Shown here one piece after another: positions 39,967 through 48,639 of a stretch of DNA of 64,000 bases (position 1 is the stretch's first letter; each line of letters starts with the position of its first letter). Made by a program: the position numbers and the translations under genes. The DNA comes from Luethyella okanaganae. Its GTDB lineage: Bacteria > Actinomycetota > Actinomycetes > Actinomycetales > Microbacteriaceae. The stretch is taken from NCBI RefSeq assembly GCF_042660285.1, contig NZ_JBHSTP010000003.1, positions 248,001 to 312,000 of the forward strand, read 5' to 3'. The notes beneath the pieces are model-generated. The model was not told where the DNA came from, searched no databases, and was given only the letters and a program-made list of their open reading frames with translations.

Positions 39967-40392
39967 CTACCGGCCGGCATCCGTGCGGCCCGGTGCCGCC
40001 CCGGCGGCAGGCTCGCTCGAAGGTGTGGGGCGGAGGTAGTCGCTCAGGAATCCGACAAGCACGCCCCCGATGACGATTGCGAGTGCCGGCCAGAGGGCGA
40101 CCGGTCCGACGAGCTCGCGCACATCGAAGTGGAACACGAATAGCGTGACGAGGATGAAGACGATCCATGCCAGGCCCAGCAGGGTGCCGGCGGTCGCGAT
40201 CCTGCCGCCGAGTGTGCGTACCCTCTTCTTCTTGTCGAACTGTGCCGCGTATTGGGAGGGAGCACCGAATTCCTGGGTGAGCTCGGCGTCGCTGCTCCCG
40301 TGTTCGCGCAGTTCTCGCAGTATCTCTGCGATCTCGTTCTCCGCGTATCCGTGCCCGCGCAGATAGAACGCCAGCTGCCTCTGATAAGCCAT
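39967..40392 (-). CDS. HAAS-domain membrane protein partnered with PadR
   Basis: 141-aa protein. The N-terminal ~60 residues (YQRQLAFYLRGHGYAENEIA, then EILRELREHGSSDAELTQEFG) resemble the HAAS/DUF1700-type domain found next to PadR regulators. Two membrane helices follow (TAGTLLGLAWIVFILVTLFVF and ALWPALAIVIGGVLVGFLSDY). The C-terminus is Pro/Ala-rich. Start ATG 40392; GTG 40398 overlapping the PadR stop is also possible. PadR/HAAS pairs often control membrane or envelope proteins; the role here is inference. Confidence 0.75.
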   Translation of the reverse strand: MAYQRQLAFYLRGHGYAENEIAEILRELREHGSSDAELTQEFGAPSQYAAQFDKKKRVRTLGGRIATAGTLLGLAWIVFILVTLFVFHFDVRELVGPVALWPALAIVIGGVLVGFLSDYLRPTPSSEPAAGAAPGRTDAGR

Positions 40393-40394
40393 GA

Positions 40395-40769
40395 TCACTC
40401 TCTCTCGATCTTCCGCGCCGCGGTGTCGGCCGGCGCATCAGGTGTTTCCTCTGCCAGGGCGAGTGCCTCGGTCATGCGGGACCATGCGCCGCTCAGATCA
40501 TGCTGTCCGCGCCTGCCCTCCGGGGTAAGCGAGAACACCTTGCGGCCGGGACCGGCCTCGTCGTGAACCCACTCGTAGTTCACCCATCCCTGGTCGTTGA
40601 AACGCTTTAGCAACGGGTAAAGCGTGCCGCCCTGGACCCTCGCGAAGCCCAGTGCGCGTAATTGCTCCAACAACGCGTAGCCATGGACCGGACCACGAAC
40701 AAGCAGCCCCAACGTGGCCAGCGGAAGCGCTGCTCGCACGATTTCTGGATACTCTCGCGCCCTATTCAC
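40395..40769 (-). CDS. PadR-family transcriptional regulator
   Basis: 124-aa regulator with the PadR winged helix: LPLATLGLLVRGPVHGYALL, QLRALGFARVQGGTLYPLLK, and the wing GWVNYEWVHDEAGPGRKVFS leading to LTPEGRR. The C-terminal dimerisation helix is short (subfamily 2-like). The GTG at 40769 is preferred over ATG 40808 because the sequence between is an AT-rich promoter/operator (TAGATA-N11-TATCTA). It is followed in overlap by the HAAS membrane protein. Confidence 0.88.
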   Translation of the reverse strand: MNRAREYPEIVRAALPLATLGLLVRGPVHGYALLEQLRALGFARVQGGTLYPLLKRFNDQGWVNYEWVHDEAGPGRKVFSLTPEGRRGQHDLSGAWSRMTEALALAEETPDAPADTAARKIERE

Positions 40770-40774
40770 ATATA

Positions 40775-40810
40775 GATAGTTACACAACTTATCTAGTCGC
40801 ACAACCATTG
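40775..40810 (-). promoter_or_regulatory. PadR promoter/operator
   Basis: On the minus strand, TTGTGC, a 16-bp spacer and TAACTA, then 7 nt to GTG 40769, suggesting a leaderless start. The inverted repeat TAGATA-N11-TATCTA overlaps these elements and is a good candidate for PadR autoregulation. Confidence 0.5.
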
Positions 40811-40874
40811 TATTCGGTCGAGACGTGCAGGCGTCGATGCCGCGATGAAGCGGTGGGAGCAGTAGGAGACCGAG

Positions 40875-41235
40875 GTGCTCATCGCCGCAGCCGAACGGGT
40901 CGGGGGTACTCTGCGCCAACGGCCGGCGGCGCTCTGCGCCCAGGTCGCCGCACGTCACCACGTACGCGACGGCGAATCCACGATCCACCTCGATGCCGAA
41001 GGCGAAGGGGCGGCGGATGCCGTGCGCCGCGTCACCGAGCGCCGCATCGCCTATCTCGGACCTGTTCGCGGAGCTGGGCCTCGAGCGCCCGGAGGCCCTC
41101 AGACGTGCGCTCTTCGCGCTTGCCGTGGTGCAGGGACTGCAACAGCTCTCGGCCGTTCCTCCCAACCTCGAGGCGGACGACGCCCAGATCACCGCGACCG
41201 CGCTGGTGATGACGACCGAGGGGTTGTCGGGCTGA
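40875..41235 (+). pseudogene. Frameshifted C-terminal part of a TetR-family regulator
   Basis: Frame 1 (from 40875) reads LIAAAERVGGTLRQRPAALC ... DAVRRVTERRIAYL; near 41055 the match moves to another frame, DLFAELGLERPEALRRALFALAVVQGLQQL, ending at 41235. Together these resemble the ligand domain of TetR proteins of the form RRVxxRRLAYLxxLFAELGL. The N-terminal helix-turn-helix is missing and a single-base shift interrupts the rest, so the gene is dead. Confidence 0.55.
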
Positions 41236-41257
41236 ACGGTCGGGCTGAACAGGGTCG

Positions 41258-41275
41258 GGGCTGAGCGGTCAGCCC
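41258..41275. terminator. Stem-loop between TetR remnant and nagA
   Basis: GGGCTGA-GCGG-TCAGCCC, a perfect 7-bp stem with a 4-nt loop spanning the nagA stop codon (minus strand). Confidence 0.5.
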
Positions 41276-42420
41276 GCGACGGGCGATCCGCCGGCCCAGA
41301 CGCTCTGCACCGCGAAGTGCTCGTCGAGCAGGACGGCGTCGGCCGCGAAACCGGCGGCGAGCGTTCCGAAGTCGGTGTCGCGACCGAGCACACGGGCCGG
41401 GGTGCGGGTGAGCGCGGTCACCGCCTCGACGAGGTCGATGCCGACATCGAAGACCGCGGCGCGTAACGCTGCGTCCATCGTCAGAGTCGATCCGGCGATC
41501 GTCGACGTGCCCGAGAGCACGGCGAGACCGTCGCGCACCGTGACGTTGAGCGAGCCGAGGCGGTAGTCGCCGTCCCGCTCGCCGGCCGCTGCCATCGCGT
41601 CCGTCACGAGGGCGACGCGACCGGGGGCGGAGCGGAACGCGATGCGCGCGACGTCAGGATGCACGTGCTGACCGTCGAGGATCAGCTCGAGGGTGATGCG
41701 CTCGTCTTTGAACGCCGCGACGATCGGACCCGGTGCGCGGTGATGGATGCCCGGCATGCCGTTGAACGTATGGGTGAGCAGGCGCGCGCCGCGGTCGAAG
41801 GCCTCGCGGGCGGTCGCGTAGCTCGCCTCGGTGTGGCCGATGGCGACGACGATGCCGTTGTGCACGAACTCGTCGATTGCGTCGAGAGCCCCTGGCAGTT
41901 CCGGCGCGAGCGTCACCTGGCGGAGCGTTCCGCGCGCCGCCGCGAGCAGGCCGTCGATATCCGCGTTGTCCAGGCCCCGTAGATACTCGGCATTGTGTGC
42001 GCCACGTCTCGCCTTGGCGAGGAAGGGGCCCTCGAGGTGCGAGCCGAGCACGAGGGGATCGGCATCGGTGACCGCTGCGATCACGTCCAGGCTGCCGCGC
42101 AAGGTGCTGAGAGGGTTTGCGATGAGGCTCAACACCGCGCGTGTCGTGCCGTGTGAACGATGCATGCGCAGGGCTGCCTCGATGCCCTCCGCCGTGTGGT
42201 CGAAGTCGTAGCCGCCTCCACCGTGGCAGTGCAGGTCGATGAATCCGGGCGTCAGCCAGGCGCCGCCGGCATTCGTGATCTCCGCGTCGTGCGGAGCGGA
42301 TGCCCTCCAGCCGTCACCGGTGCCGGTCGCCAGAATACGCTCGCCCTCGGCGAGGAGCCAGAAGTGTTCGACGATGCCGTCGGCATCGAGTCTCGTCGCG
42401 TCGTGGATGATGACCGTCAC
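41269..42420 (-). CDS. nagA: N-acetylglucosamine-6-phosphate deacetylase
   Basis: Amidohydrolase that removes acetate from GlcNAc-6-P to give GlcN-6-P for NagB. 383 aa. Metal and catalytic motifs: GFIDLHCHGGGGYDF, GSHLEGPFL (metal Glu), AIGHTEASYA and LTHTFNGMPGIHHR (metal His residues), LVTDAMAAAG (catalytic Asp). The GTG at 42420 (RBS AAGGAG) overlaps the stop of the upstream small membrane gene. A second paralogue, at 48959, belongs to the N-acetylgalactosamine locus. This copy most likely serves the GlcNAc route with nagB at 27990, although they are not adjacent. Confidence 0.93.
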   Translation of the reverse strand: MTVIIHDATRLDADGIVEHFWLLAEGERILATGTGDGWRASAPHDAEITNAGGAWLTPGFIDLHCHGGGGYDFDHTAEGIEAALRMHRSHGTTRAVLSLIANPLSTLRGSLDVIAAVTDADPLVLGSHLEGPFLAKARRGAHNAEYLRGLDNADIDGLLAAARGTLRQVTLAPELPGALDAIDEFVHNGIVVAIGHTEASYATAREAFDRGARLLTHTFNGMPGIHHRAPGPIVAAFKDERITLELILDGQHVHPDVARIAFRSAPGRVALVTDAMAAAGERDGDYRLGSLNVTVRDGLAVLSGTSTIAGSTLTMDAALRAAVFDVGIDLVEAVTALTRTPARVLGRDTDFGTLAAGFAADAVLLDEHFAVQSVWAGGSPVAG

Positions 42421-42773
42421 GAGAGCTCCTTGCGGCCGTTGACGATCCCGCTCGTGGTCGCGACGAGCGCGAACACCACCGCCACGACCGGTTGGCCCAT
42501 GCCCCACCAGGCGAACGCCGCTGTGCCCATAACGAGGATCTCGACGATCGCCTTGCCGAAGGCGTCGAGGCGGAAGACCGCCTTCGGCGAGCGGAACAAC
42601 CCCCACAGCACGATCGCGATCCCGGGCGTGACGATGCCGATCAGCACGCCCGGCCAGGGCAGCGGCCACGCCGTGAAACCCCAGATGCCGAGTGAGACGA
42701 CCGCGAAGATCTCGAGCAGGAAACGGAGGATGTCGTTGGCGCCGATCTTCGGCTGGGCGGGGGCGTCAGTCAC
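42417..42773 (-). CDS. DUF2568 (YrdB-type) small membrane protein
   Basis: 118 aa with four short membrane helices: ILRFLLEIFAVVSLGIWGFT, PGVLIGIVTPGIAIVLWGLF, FGKAIVEILVMGTAAFAWWG and VVAVVFALVATTSGIV. The charged ends and the motif FRSPKAVFRLD are typical of DUF2568. Function is unknown. It overlaps nagA by 4 nt (GTGA), an operon link without known meaning. Confidence 0.75.
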   Translation of the reverse strand: MTDAPAQPKIGANDILRFLLEIFAVVSLGIWGFTAWPLPWPGVLIGIVTPGIAIVLWGLFRSPKAVFRLDAFGKAIVEILVMGTAAFAWWGMGQPVVAVVFALVATTSGIVNGRKELS

Positions 42774-42827
42774 TTTGCCAGCCTACCCAAGCCGGGTGCC
42801 GCGGCTTCGCCTCCTCGGCGGTCGTCG

Positions 42828-43700
42828 TCAGCGGAAGATGATCGTGCGGGCTCCATCGAGCAGCACGCGATCCTCGGCAAACCATTTGACCGCTTGGGTG
42901 AGGGTGCGGCTCTCCTCGTCCTGGCCGATGGCGACGAGTTCGCTCGGCGAACGGGAGTGATCGACCCTGACGACGTTCTGCTCGATGATCGGTCCTTCGT
43001 CGAGGTCGCTCGTCACGAAGTGGGCGGTGGCCCCGATGAGTTTCACGCCACGTGCGTGTGCCTGCCTGTACGGGTTCGCTCCTTTGAACCCGGGCAGGAA
43101 CGAATGGTGGATGTTGATGGCCATGCCCCCGAGGCGTGCGCACAGTTCCGGCGAGAGGATCTGCATGTAGCGGGCGAGCACGACGAGCTCGATGCGATGC
43201 TCGTCGACGGCGCGGAGCACCCTCGCCTCGAAGGCCGCCTTGCTCGCAGCGTCCGTGACCGGCAACGACTCGAAGGGTACCCCGTAGAAGCCGACGAGAT
43301 CGCGAAGCGTGCCGTGGTTGGAGAGCACGAGCGGAACGTCGACGGGGAGCTGGCCAGCCCGTTGGCGGAACAGCAGATCGTTGACGCAGTGGCCGGCGGT
43401 CGAGGCGAGCACGAGGGTGCGCAGCGGGCGGCCGACCTCGTCGAGTCGCCAGCTCATCGCGTACCGGTCGACGACCGGTTGCAACGCCAGCTCGAACTCG
43501 GAGCGACTCGCGGGCGCCTCGACCTGCAGACGCATGAAGAAACGGCCGGTGTCGAGACTCGCGAACTGCTGACTCTCGGTGATGTTGCCTCGCGCGGCGA
43601 CGATCGCGCCGCTCACGGCGTGCACGATGCCCGGCCCGTCCACGCAGATCAGGGTGAGCACCCAGTGGTGGTGGAGTGCCTCGGCGTCGTCGAAATCCAT
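42828..43700 (-). CDS. purU: Formyltetrahydrofolate deformylase
   Basis: Hydrolyses 10-formyl-THF to THF and formate, balancing one-carbon pools. 290 aa, normal size. The N-terminal ACT domain (about 10-85) starts WVLTLICVDGPGIVHAVSGA. The formyl-transferase-fold domain has VLASTAGHCVNDLL, VLSNHGTLRDL, NIHHSFLPGFKGANPY (catalytic Asn and His) and GATAHFVTSDLDEGPIIEQ (catalytic Asp). ATG at 43700. It shares its catalytic fold with PurN but has the extra ACT domain, which distinguishes it. Related one-carbon genes glyA, folD, purN and purH are in the same window. Confidence 0.94.
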   Translation of the reverse strand: MDFDDAEALHHHWVLTLICVDGPGIVHAVSGAIVAARGNITESQQFASLDTGRFFMRLQVEAPASRSEFELALQPVVDRYAMSWRLDEVGRPLRTLVLASTAGHCVNDLLFRQRAGQLPVDVPLVLSNHGTLRDLVGFYGVPFESLPVTDAASKAAFEARVLRAVDEHRIELVVLARYMQILSPELCARLGGMAINIHHSFLPGFKGANPYRQAHARGVKLIGATAHFVTSDLDEGPIIEQNVVRVDHSRSPSELVAIGQDEESRTLTQAVKWFAEDRVLLDGARTIIFR

Positions 43701-43747
43701 CCGCCTAGATTACCCGGGGTGCGGATGTCGTCGTGGTGGGCTTCCGG

Positions 43748-43753
43748 TAGACT
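43748..43753 (+). promoter_or_regulatory. Candidate -10 element TAGACT
   Basis: TAGACT in the purU-MFS divergent gap, about 100-130 nt before the MFS start, matches the TAGNCT form seen elsewhere in the window. Confidence 0.35.
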
Positions 43754-43881
43754 TGACCGTGGTCGTCGGCACCCGAGCGGCCCTGGGCGTGCACATGAGC
43801 GCGTAGTCGACCCACCGTCGCACGGCGAGCATCGATCGTCGGCCGGAACGAGTGGGGAACGCCATCCGTTGGTTCTCACAG

Positions 43882-45090
43882 ATGACTGAAACCCAGCGCC
43901 GCGAGGCGCCAACGTCCTTCTTTCCCTGGGCAGGGCTGCTCGTGCTCGCAGCGGCGGTCTTCCTCTCCATCACGATCGAGATGCTTCCCACGGGACTCCT
44001 GCCGGACATGAGCCGCGAACTCGAGGTCGCCGAGTCGCAGGTCGGTCTCCTCGTCACGGTGTTCGCCTTCGCCGTCGTCATCACGAGCACCCCTCTCGTG
44101 GCGCTCACCCGCCGTGTGCCTCGTCATGCCCTCGTGGTGATCGTGCTCGCCGTGCTCGCGATCTCCAATCTGCTCACCGCGCTCGCACCGAACTACGAAC
44201 TGGTCCTGGCCACCCGCGTGCTGGGCGGTGCGGCGCACGGCTTGTTCTGGGCGGTGGTCGGAGCCTATGCCGGCCATCTCGTTCCGAAGGAGCAGATCGC
44301 CCGGGCCGTCGCCATCACCACCGCCGGCGGCTCCCTCGCCTTCGTGCTCGGGGTTCCGCTCGGCACCGCTCTCGGTCACGCATTCGGCTGGCGGACCGCG
44401 TTCGCGGGCATCGCGGCGCTCACCATGCTCGGTGCCGTGCTCGTGTGGCTCCTGCTGCCACGCGTCGATCACCGTGCGCACGAGACGGATGCCCCGACCG
44501 GCGCCCGCAGCGGGCTCAGGGGCGACCCTACCCTCACTGCGGTCGTGCTCGTCTGCGTCGTCACCGCCGTCACGATGATCGGGCAATATGCCTTCTATAC
44601 GTACATCGCGCCCTACATGATCGAGATCGTCGCGACCGGCGGGGCAGCGGTCAGCCCGTTGCTCTTCGCCTATGGCATCGCTGGTGCCATAGGCCTGCTG
44701 CTCGCCGGAACGGTCCTCGGCAAGCACCCTACTCTCGGCCTGCTCATCGCCATCCTGACGACCGGGTTCGCCGTCGGGGCGCTCGCTGGGCTCGTCTCGA
44801 TGCCGGTGCTCGCCGTCGCGGCGTTCGTGCTCTGGGGCATCGGCTTCGGAGCCCTGCCGCCGCTGCTCAACACCCGTTTGCTGCATACTGCCTCGGCCCG
44901 CATCCGCGACGCTGCGGCGGCGTTCTACACGACGGCGTTCAACACCGGAATCGGCGGCGGGGCGCTTCTGGGCGCCGTGCTGTACGACTCGATCGGACTC
45001 GCCAGCCTGCCGTGGGCCTACGTCGGCATCCTGGTGTTGTCGTCGGTGATCGTGCTTCTTGCGAGCCGGATGCACCGGCGGCGGCGCTGA
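43882..45090 (+). CDS. MFS efflux transporter (DHA1 / sugar efflux type)
   Basis: 402-aa 12-helix transporter. Helix 1 ITIEMLPTGLLPDMSRELEV and helix 4 AAHGLFWAVVGAYAGHLVPK are the pattern of AraJ/SotB-like drug and sugar efflux proteins. Helix 5 carries the antiporter motif C region GGSLAFVLGVPLGTALGHAFGW. ATG 43882 is used since TETQRRE begins the expected cytoplasmic tail; GTG 43852, 30 nt upstream, has a slightly better RBS. It stands alone with divergent purU and convergent ltrA. Likely exports drugs or sugars; substrate unknown. Confidence 0.87.
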   Translation: MTETQRREAPTSFFPWAGLLVLAAAVFLSITIEMLPTGLLPDMSRELEVAESQVGLLVTVFAFAVVITSTPLVALTRRVPRHALVVIVLAVLAISNLLTALAPNYELVLATRVLGGAAHGLFWAVVGAYAGHLVPKEQIARAVAITTAGGSLAFVLGVPLGTALGHAFGWRTAFAGIAALTMLGAVLVWLLLPRVDHRAHETDAPTGARSGLRGDPTLTAVVLVCVVTAVTMIGQYAFYTYIAPYMIEIVATGGAAVSPLLFAYGIAGAIGLLLAGTVLGKHPTLGLLIAILTTGFAVGALAGLVSMPVLAVAAFVLWGIGFGALPPLLNTRLLHTASARIRDAAAAFYTTAFNTGIGGGALLGAVLYDSIGLASLPWAYVGILVLSSVIVLLASRMHRRRR

Positions 45091-45123
45091 CCTCCCTGAG
45101 GCGCTGACCGGGTGAGGCGCTGA
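45083..45123 (+). repeat. Tandem repeats of the MFS stop-codon region
   Basis: GGCGCTGA occurs at 45083, 45100 and 45116, a 16-17 bp period starting at the final codons and stop of the MFS gene. Confidence 0.75.
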
Positions 45124-45185
45124 CCGGCCGTAGCGGTGGCTGGCATGCCGCACCGGCTGCCCGTCGCCCGTCGACTTCTGCCTCG

Positions 45186-46394
45186 CTACTCCGGCAGGAG
45201 CTCCTCCTGGGCACGCTCCCGGCGGAATGCGAGCTCGTCGGCGAGCACGACGCCGAGCATCACCGCGTTCGCGAGCCAGGTGAGTGCGAGCGGGGCGAGC
45301 ACCGGGTGGAGCAGAAAGAACCCCCCAAGCACCGCGATCCCGACGAAATGCGAGACGAGCCAGCTGGCGCCGACCGCTCGTTTGAAGAGTACGTTTCCGA
45401 GAAGGTAGATCGCGGAGGCACTGCAGATGACGAGGGCGTTCCCGGCCGTCGTTCCGCCGTGTTCGCCGAGGGGATCGTCGAGGACCAGCTCGTCGCCGAC
45501 CGCGGTGAGCACGATTCCGACGACCATGACCACGGGGATGTACGTGTAGGCGAGTCGTGCGACCAGACCCGAACTGCTCGCCTGGCGGATGTACTCACTG
45601 CCGCCGCGCTCACCATGGTTGAAATAGAGCAACCACATGAGCACCGTCCCGGTGAAGGCGGCGAGGAAGGCGGCGAGGTGCAGCCAATCCAGAGGCTCCC
45701 TGCTGAAGGCGGACCCGGTGACGATGACCGACTCGCCGAGGGCGATGATGAAGAACAGACTGACCCGTTCGGCGAAGTGACTACCGGAGACGCGCCAGGT
45801 CTCGGGATCGGAGTATCCGAGGAAGGGGACGCGGAACCGCGCGATGGGGCCGAGGTACTCGAGCACGAGGGCGATGGACCACAACCAGACCCGTTCGCCG
45901 GGCGGGACGAGGCCTCCCCAGATCCAGAAGACGCCGGATGCGACGAGCCAGAATGAGATCCGTGCGAAGTTGAGGGCGCTCGCGCGTTGGTGTGGTGCGA
46001 AGGCGAAGGCGGTGAATACGCTGCGACCCACCTGCATCAACACGAAGGCTGCGGCAAAGAGGAGGCCCTTCTCTCCGAAGGCTTCCGGGATCGCCCCGCT
46101 CATGAGCAGCCCGAGCAGCATAAGGGCGATGAGCATCGTGCGCACCCAGCCGCGCTGCGGGTCGAGCCAGTTGGCGGCCCAGGTCGTGTACACCCAGACC
46201 CACCACACGGCGAGCGTGATCATGATCGTGTGCAGGTGGGAGTCGAGGCTGGGGTCTTCGATGAGCAGGTGCGAGAGTTGAGTGATCGCGAAGACGAAGA
46301 CGAGGTCGAAGAACAGCTCGACGAACGTCACCCGATGCGCCTCTTCGCCTGAGTCCGCGCGCAGCAGGCTGTGGGTGAAACCGAGTGCCGCCAT
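45186..46394 (-). CDS. Low temperature requirement protein A (LtrA) family membrane protein
   Basis: 402-aa protein with about ten to twelve helices. LtrA signature near the N-terminus: VTFVELFFDLVFVFAITQLS (about 22-41), then TLAVWWVWVYTTWAANWLDP. A second conserved part is ERVSLFFIIALGESVIVTGS and LYFNHGERGG. First described in Listeria as needed for growth in the cold, but its molecular activity is not known. ATG at 46394 with a GGAAGGG RBS; the frame continues upstream without family resemblance. Single gene, convergent with the MFS gene. Confidence 0.9.
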   Translation of the reverse strand: MAALGFTHSLLRADSGEEAHRVTFVELFFDLVFVFAITQLSHLLIEDPSLDSHLHTIMITLAVWWVWVYTTWAANWLDPQRGWVRTMLIALMLLGLLMSGAIPEAFGEKGLLFAAAFVLMQVGRSVFTAFAFAPHQRASALNFARISFWLVASGVFWIWGGLVPPGERVWLWSIALVLEYLGPIARFRVPFLGYSDPETWRVSGSHFAERVSLFFIIALGESVIVTGSAFSREPLDWLHLAAFLAAFTGTVLMWLLYFNHGERGGSEYIRQASSSGLVARLAYTYIPVVMVVGIVLTAVGDELVLDDPLGEHGGTTAGNALVICSASAIYLLGNVLFKRAVGASWLVSHFVGIAVLGGFFLLHPVLAPLALTWLANAVMLGVVLADELAFRRERAQEELLPE

Positions 46395-46536
46395 CGGATG
46401 CCCTTCCAGCCGAAGTCTCGATTCTAGCCGTCTCCGAACCCGGGGAAGCCTCGAAGTCCCGCACATCGGGAGCCTACGTCCTCTCCGGATTCGTGCAACG
46501 GCGGCCAGGGCCTGCGGAACGATCGACGCAGGAGAT

Positions 46537-48378
46537 CTAGCGGAACGGCAGACTCACGGATGCCCCGTGACGGCCGGCGCCGTCGTCGTACTCGGACGAG
46601 AAGAGGTTGTCCGTCGCGGTCTCCATGTCGCCGATTTCCGTGAGAGGGACGACGGCGAAGCCGTTCTCACCGAGAGGAACCGAGAGTTCGTGCGTATGCC
46701 GGCCGAGGAGCTCATCCACGTGCGTGAGCCGGACCGTCGTCGTGCTGTTCGAGATGCCTGAGACGACGAGTGCGGGACCGAAGATCCCGTGCTCGGGAAA
46801 GAACTCGATCGACGGGATCAGCAGCTCGAAACCCTGAGACTCGCTTGTCTCGGAGACGTTCCCGTCGACCGTCTGGGTCGCCGTGACGACGTGCTCGCCC
46901 GGCGGTACCTCGGCGATCGCCGACCACGCACCCGCGTCATCCACTGCGACGCTCAGGAGCGCGGCACCGGCATGTCCCGGGTCGTCGAGGTAGATGTCGA
47001 CGATCGCGCCCGGCGTCGCGGTGCCTGCGATGACGGGGAAGTAGAGGCCGTCGCCGGTGTCGACGCCCGCGATCAGCGGCGGAGCGACGGGCACGGTGGA
47101 AGTGATCGGGGCCACGGGGCCGATGGGCGGAACGGGCGGAGGGGGTGGAGGGGGTGGAGCGGGATCGACCGGACGGAGGAGGATCCCCGGCCCCCGAGCG
47201 GGTGGATCGAGAGGGGCGGGCGGGGCGGGTTCGACGGGGTACGGGTCTGAGGGAGGCGGGGCAGGTTGCGGGGCGGGCGCGGCGAGCGGCGACTCGGTGA
47301 CGGGAGGGTGCGGTTCGGCGGCCGGCCCGGCGGCGATGGAGCTGCCCGTTTCGTCTGGCGAGGGGAACGGCGTCGGGGCGAGGGTGACGGCCAGGGCCAC
47401 GCCGACGACGGCCACGACCGAGCCGACGACGGCGAGGACGGCGATTGTCGTGCTCGGGCCGGGAGAGTACCCGCCGGTCGCCACTGCTCCGCTGCCGCCA
47501 GAACTCGTGCCGCCAGAGGTGATGGTGGCGGGCATGCTCGCCGCTGCGACCGCGCCGAGTGCATGGTCTGCGCCATGCGCTCCGGACTGCAGCCAGCTCG
47601 TGTAGGCGGAGGCGGCTCCGATGCCGGCGGCGAGGGGCAGCAGCACGAGCGCGAGTCGCGAGCCCGTCTCCCGCGCCTCGGCCGCCACGATCGCGCACTT
47701 GGCACAGTTGTCGAGGTGTTCGTCGACGCGCCTGACGTCGCGTTGGCCGAGGCTGCCGCGTGTGTACGCACCGAGGCGCTCGATCGTCCATCGGCACTCA
47801 GGCGCCGTCGCGGTGGAGTTCAGGTGCGCCTGGATCCAGGCCTGACGCAGACCCTCCCTGGCGCGATAGCAGAGCGCCGAGACACTGTTCGCCGACATGG
47901 CGAGCAGTGGAGCGATCTGTTGGGGTGTCATGCCCTCGACCTCGCTGTACCAGAGCGCCTCCTGCCAGCGCGTCGGGAGGGAACGGAAGGCTGTGGCTGT
48001 CAGGCTCTTGTCAAGGGCTTCGATGCTTGCGTCTTCGCTCGTGCCGGGGTCTTCGAACGACTCGAGGTTGTCCATCGAGGTTTCGCGACGTGCTTTGCCC
48101 CAGCTCGAGGCGGTGTTCCTGATCGTCGTGAACAGATAGGGCCGGAACGCCCCGGTGGGGCCACGCCCCGACTGCAGCAGTGTGTAGATGCGGGTGAAGG
48201 CCTCGGCGACCAGGTCGTCGGGATCGAGGCTCGAGGTGAACGACCGGGCGACGGTGCGGCCAGCGGCGGCGTGGCGCCGCCAGAGTTCGGCGAACGCCTC
48301 AGAACCGCCGTTTCTCGACTGTTCGATGAGCACGGTGTCAGGGAGGTCGGCGACACGCGACGGCACGATGGTCGGCAT
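46537..48378 (-). CDS. ECF sigma factor fused to zinc-finger anti-sigma, membrane and Pro-rich/Ig-like domains
   Basis: 613-aa multidomain protein. Sigma region 2 (about 25-95) shows DPDDLVAEAFTRIYTLLQ and FRPYLFTTIRNTASSW. Region 4 (about 135-190) has LPTRWQEALWYSEVEGMTPQ and the helix-turn-helix IAPLLAMSANSVSALCYRAR. A zinc-finger anti-sigma motif, HLDNCAKC, lies at about 222. Hydrophobic segments follow (LALVLLPLAAGIGAASAYTS, then TTIAVLAVVGSVVAVVGVAL), a long Pro-rich stretch (about 345-420) and one or two Ig-like domains to the end. Fused sigma/anti-sigma proteins of this type are known in actinobacteria (ECF53-like groups). No partner gene adjoins; signal and regulon unknown. Two helices would bring the tail back inside, so topology needs care. 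Confidence 0.88.
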   Translation of the reverse strand: MPTIVPSRVADLPDTVLIEQSRNGGSEAFAELWRRHAAAGRTVARSFTSSLDPDDLVAEAFTRIYTLLQSGRGPTGAFRPYLFTTIRNTASSWGKARRETSMDNLESFEDPGTSEDASIEALDKSLTATAFRSLPTRWQEALWYSEVEGMTPQQIAPLLAMSANSVSALCYRAREGLRQAWIQAHLNSTATAPECRWTIERLGAYTRGSLGQRDVRRVDEHLDNCAKCAIVAAEARETGSRLALVLLPLAAGIGAASAYTSWLQSGAHGADHALGAVAAASMPATITSGGTSSGGSGAVATGGYSPGPSTTIAVLAVVGSVVAVVGVALAVTLAPTPFPSPDETGSSIAAGPAAEPHPPVTESPLAAPAPQPAPPPSDPYPVEPAPPAPLDPPARGPGILLRPVDPAPPPPPPPPVPPIGPVAPITSTVPVAPPLIAGVDTGDGLYFPVIAGTATPGAIVDIYLDDPGHAGAALLSVAVDDAGAWSAIAEVPPGEHVVTATQTVDGNVSETSESQGFELLIPSIEFFPEHGIFGPALVVSGISNSTTTVRLTHVDELLGRHTHELSVPLGENGFAVVPLTEIGDMETATDNLFSSEYDDGAGRHGASVSLPFR

Positions 48379-48639
48379 GATCGATCTCCTCTATGGCTGC
48401 ACGCGCCTGACAGTCGGGCGATGTCGGGGCGGAATCGTCGGGTGTCGGATGGGCGGACCGTTGCGATGTGTGCGCAATGATCCACTCATTAAGAGACCGG
48501 CGACATCGGGATTCATGACGCGGTCTCTGCGAAATTGTCCATCGTCTTCGGGGGCGTCGCAACTCCGAAAAAAGTTCGGGGATCGCCGTCATGAACGGTG
48601 GGCGAAGCCGTCTCTTGAGGTGAAGGAGGGGAGGGAACG

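Noticed and set aside
40854..41264. Possible intact 129-aa gene on the plus strand
   Set aside because: The frame changes from TetR-like to random sequence at ~41055, so a frameshifted remnant fits better than a new gene.
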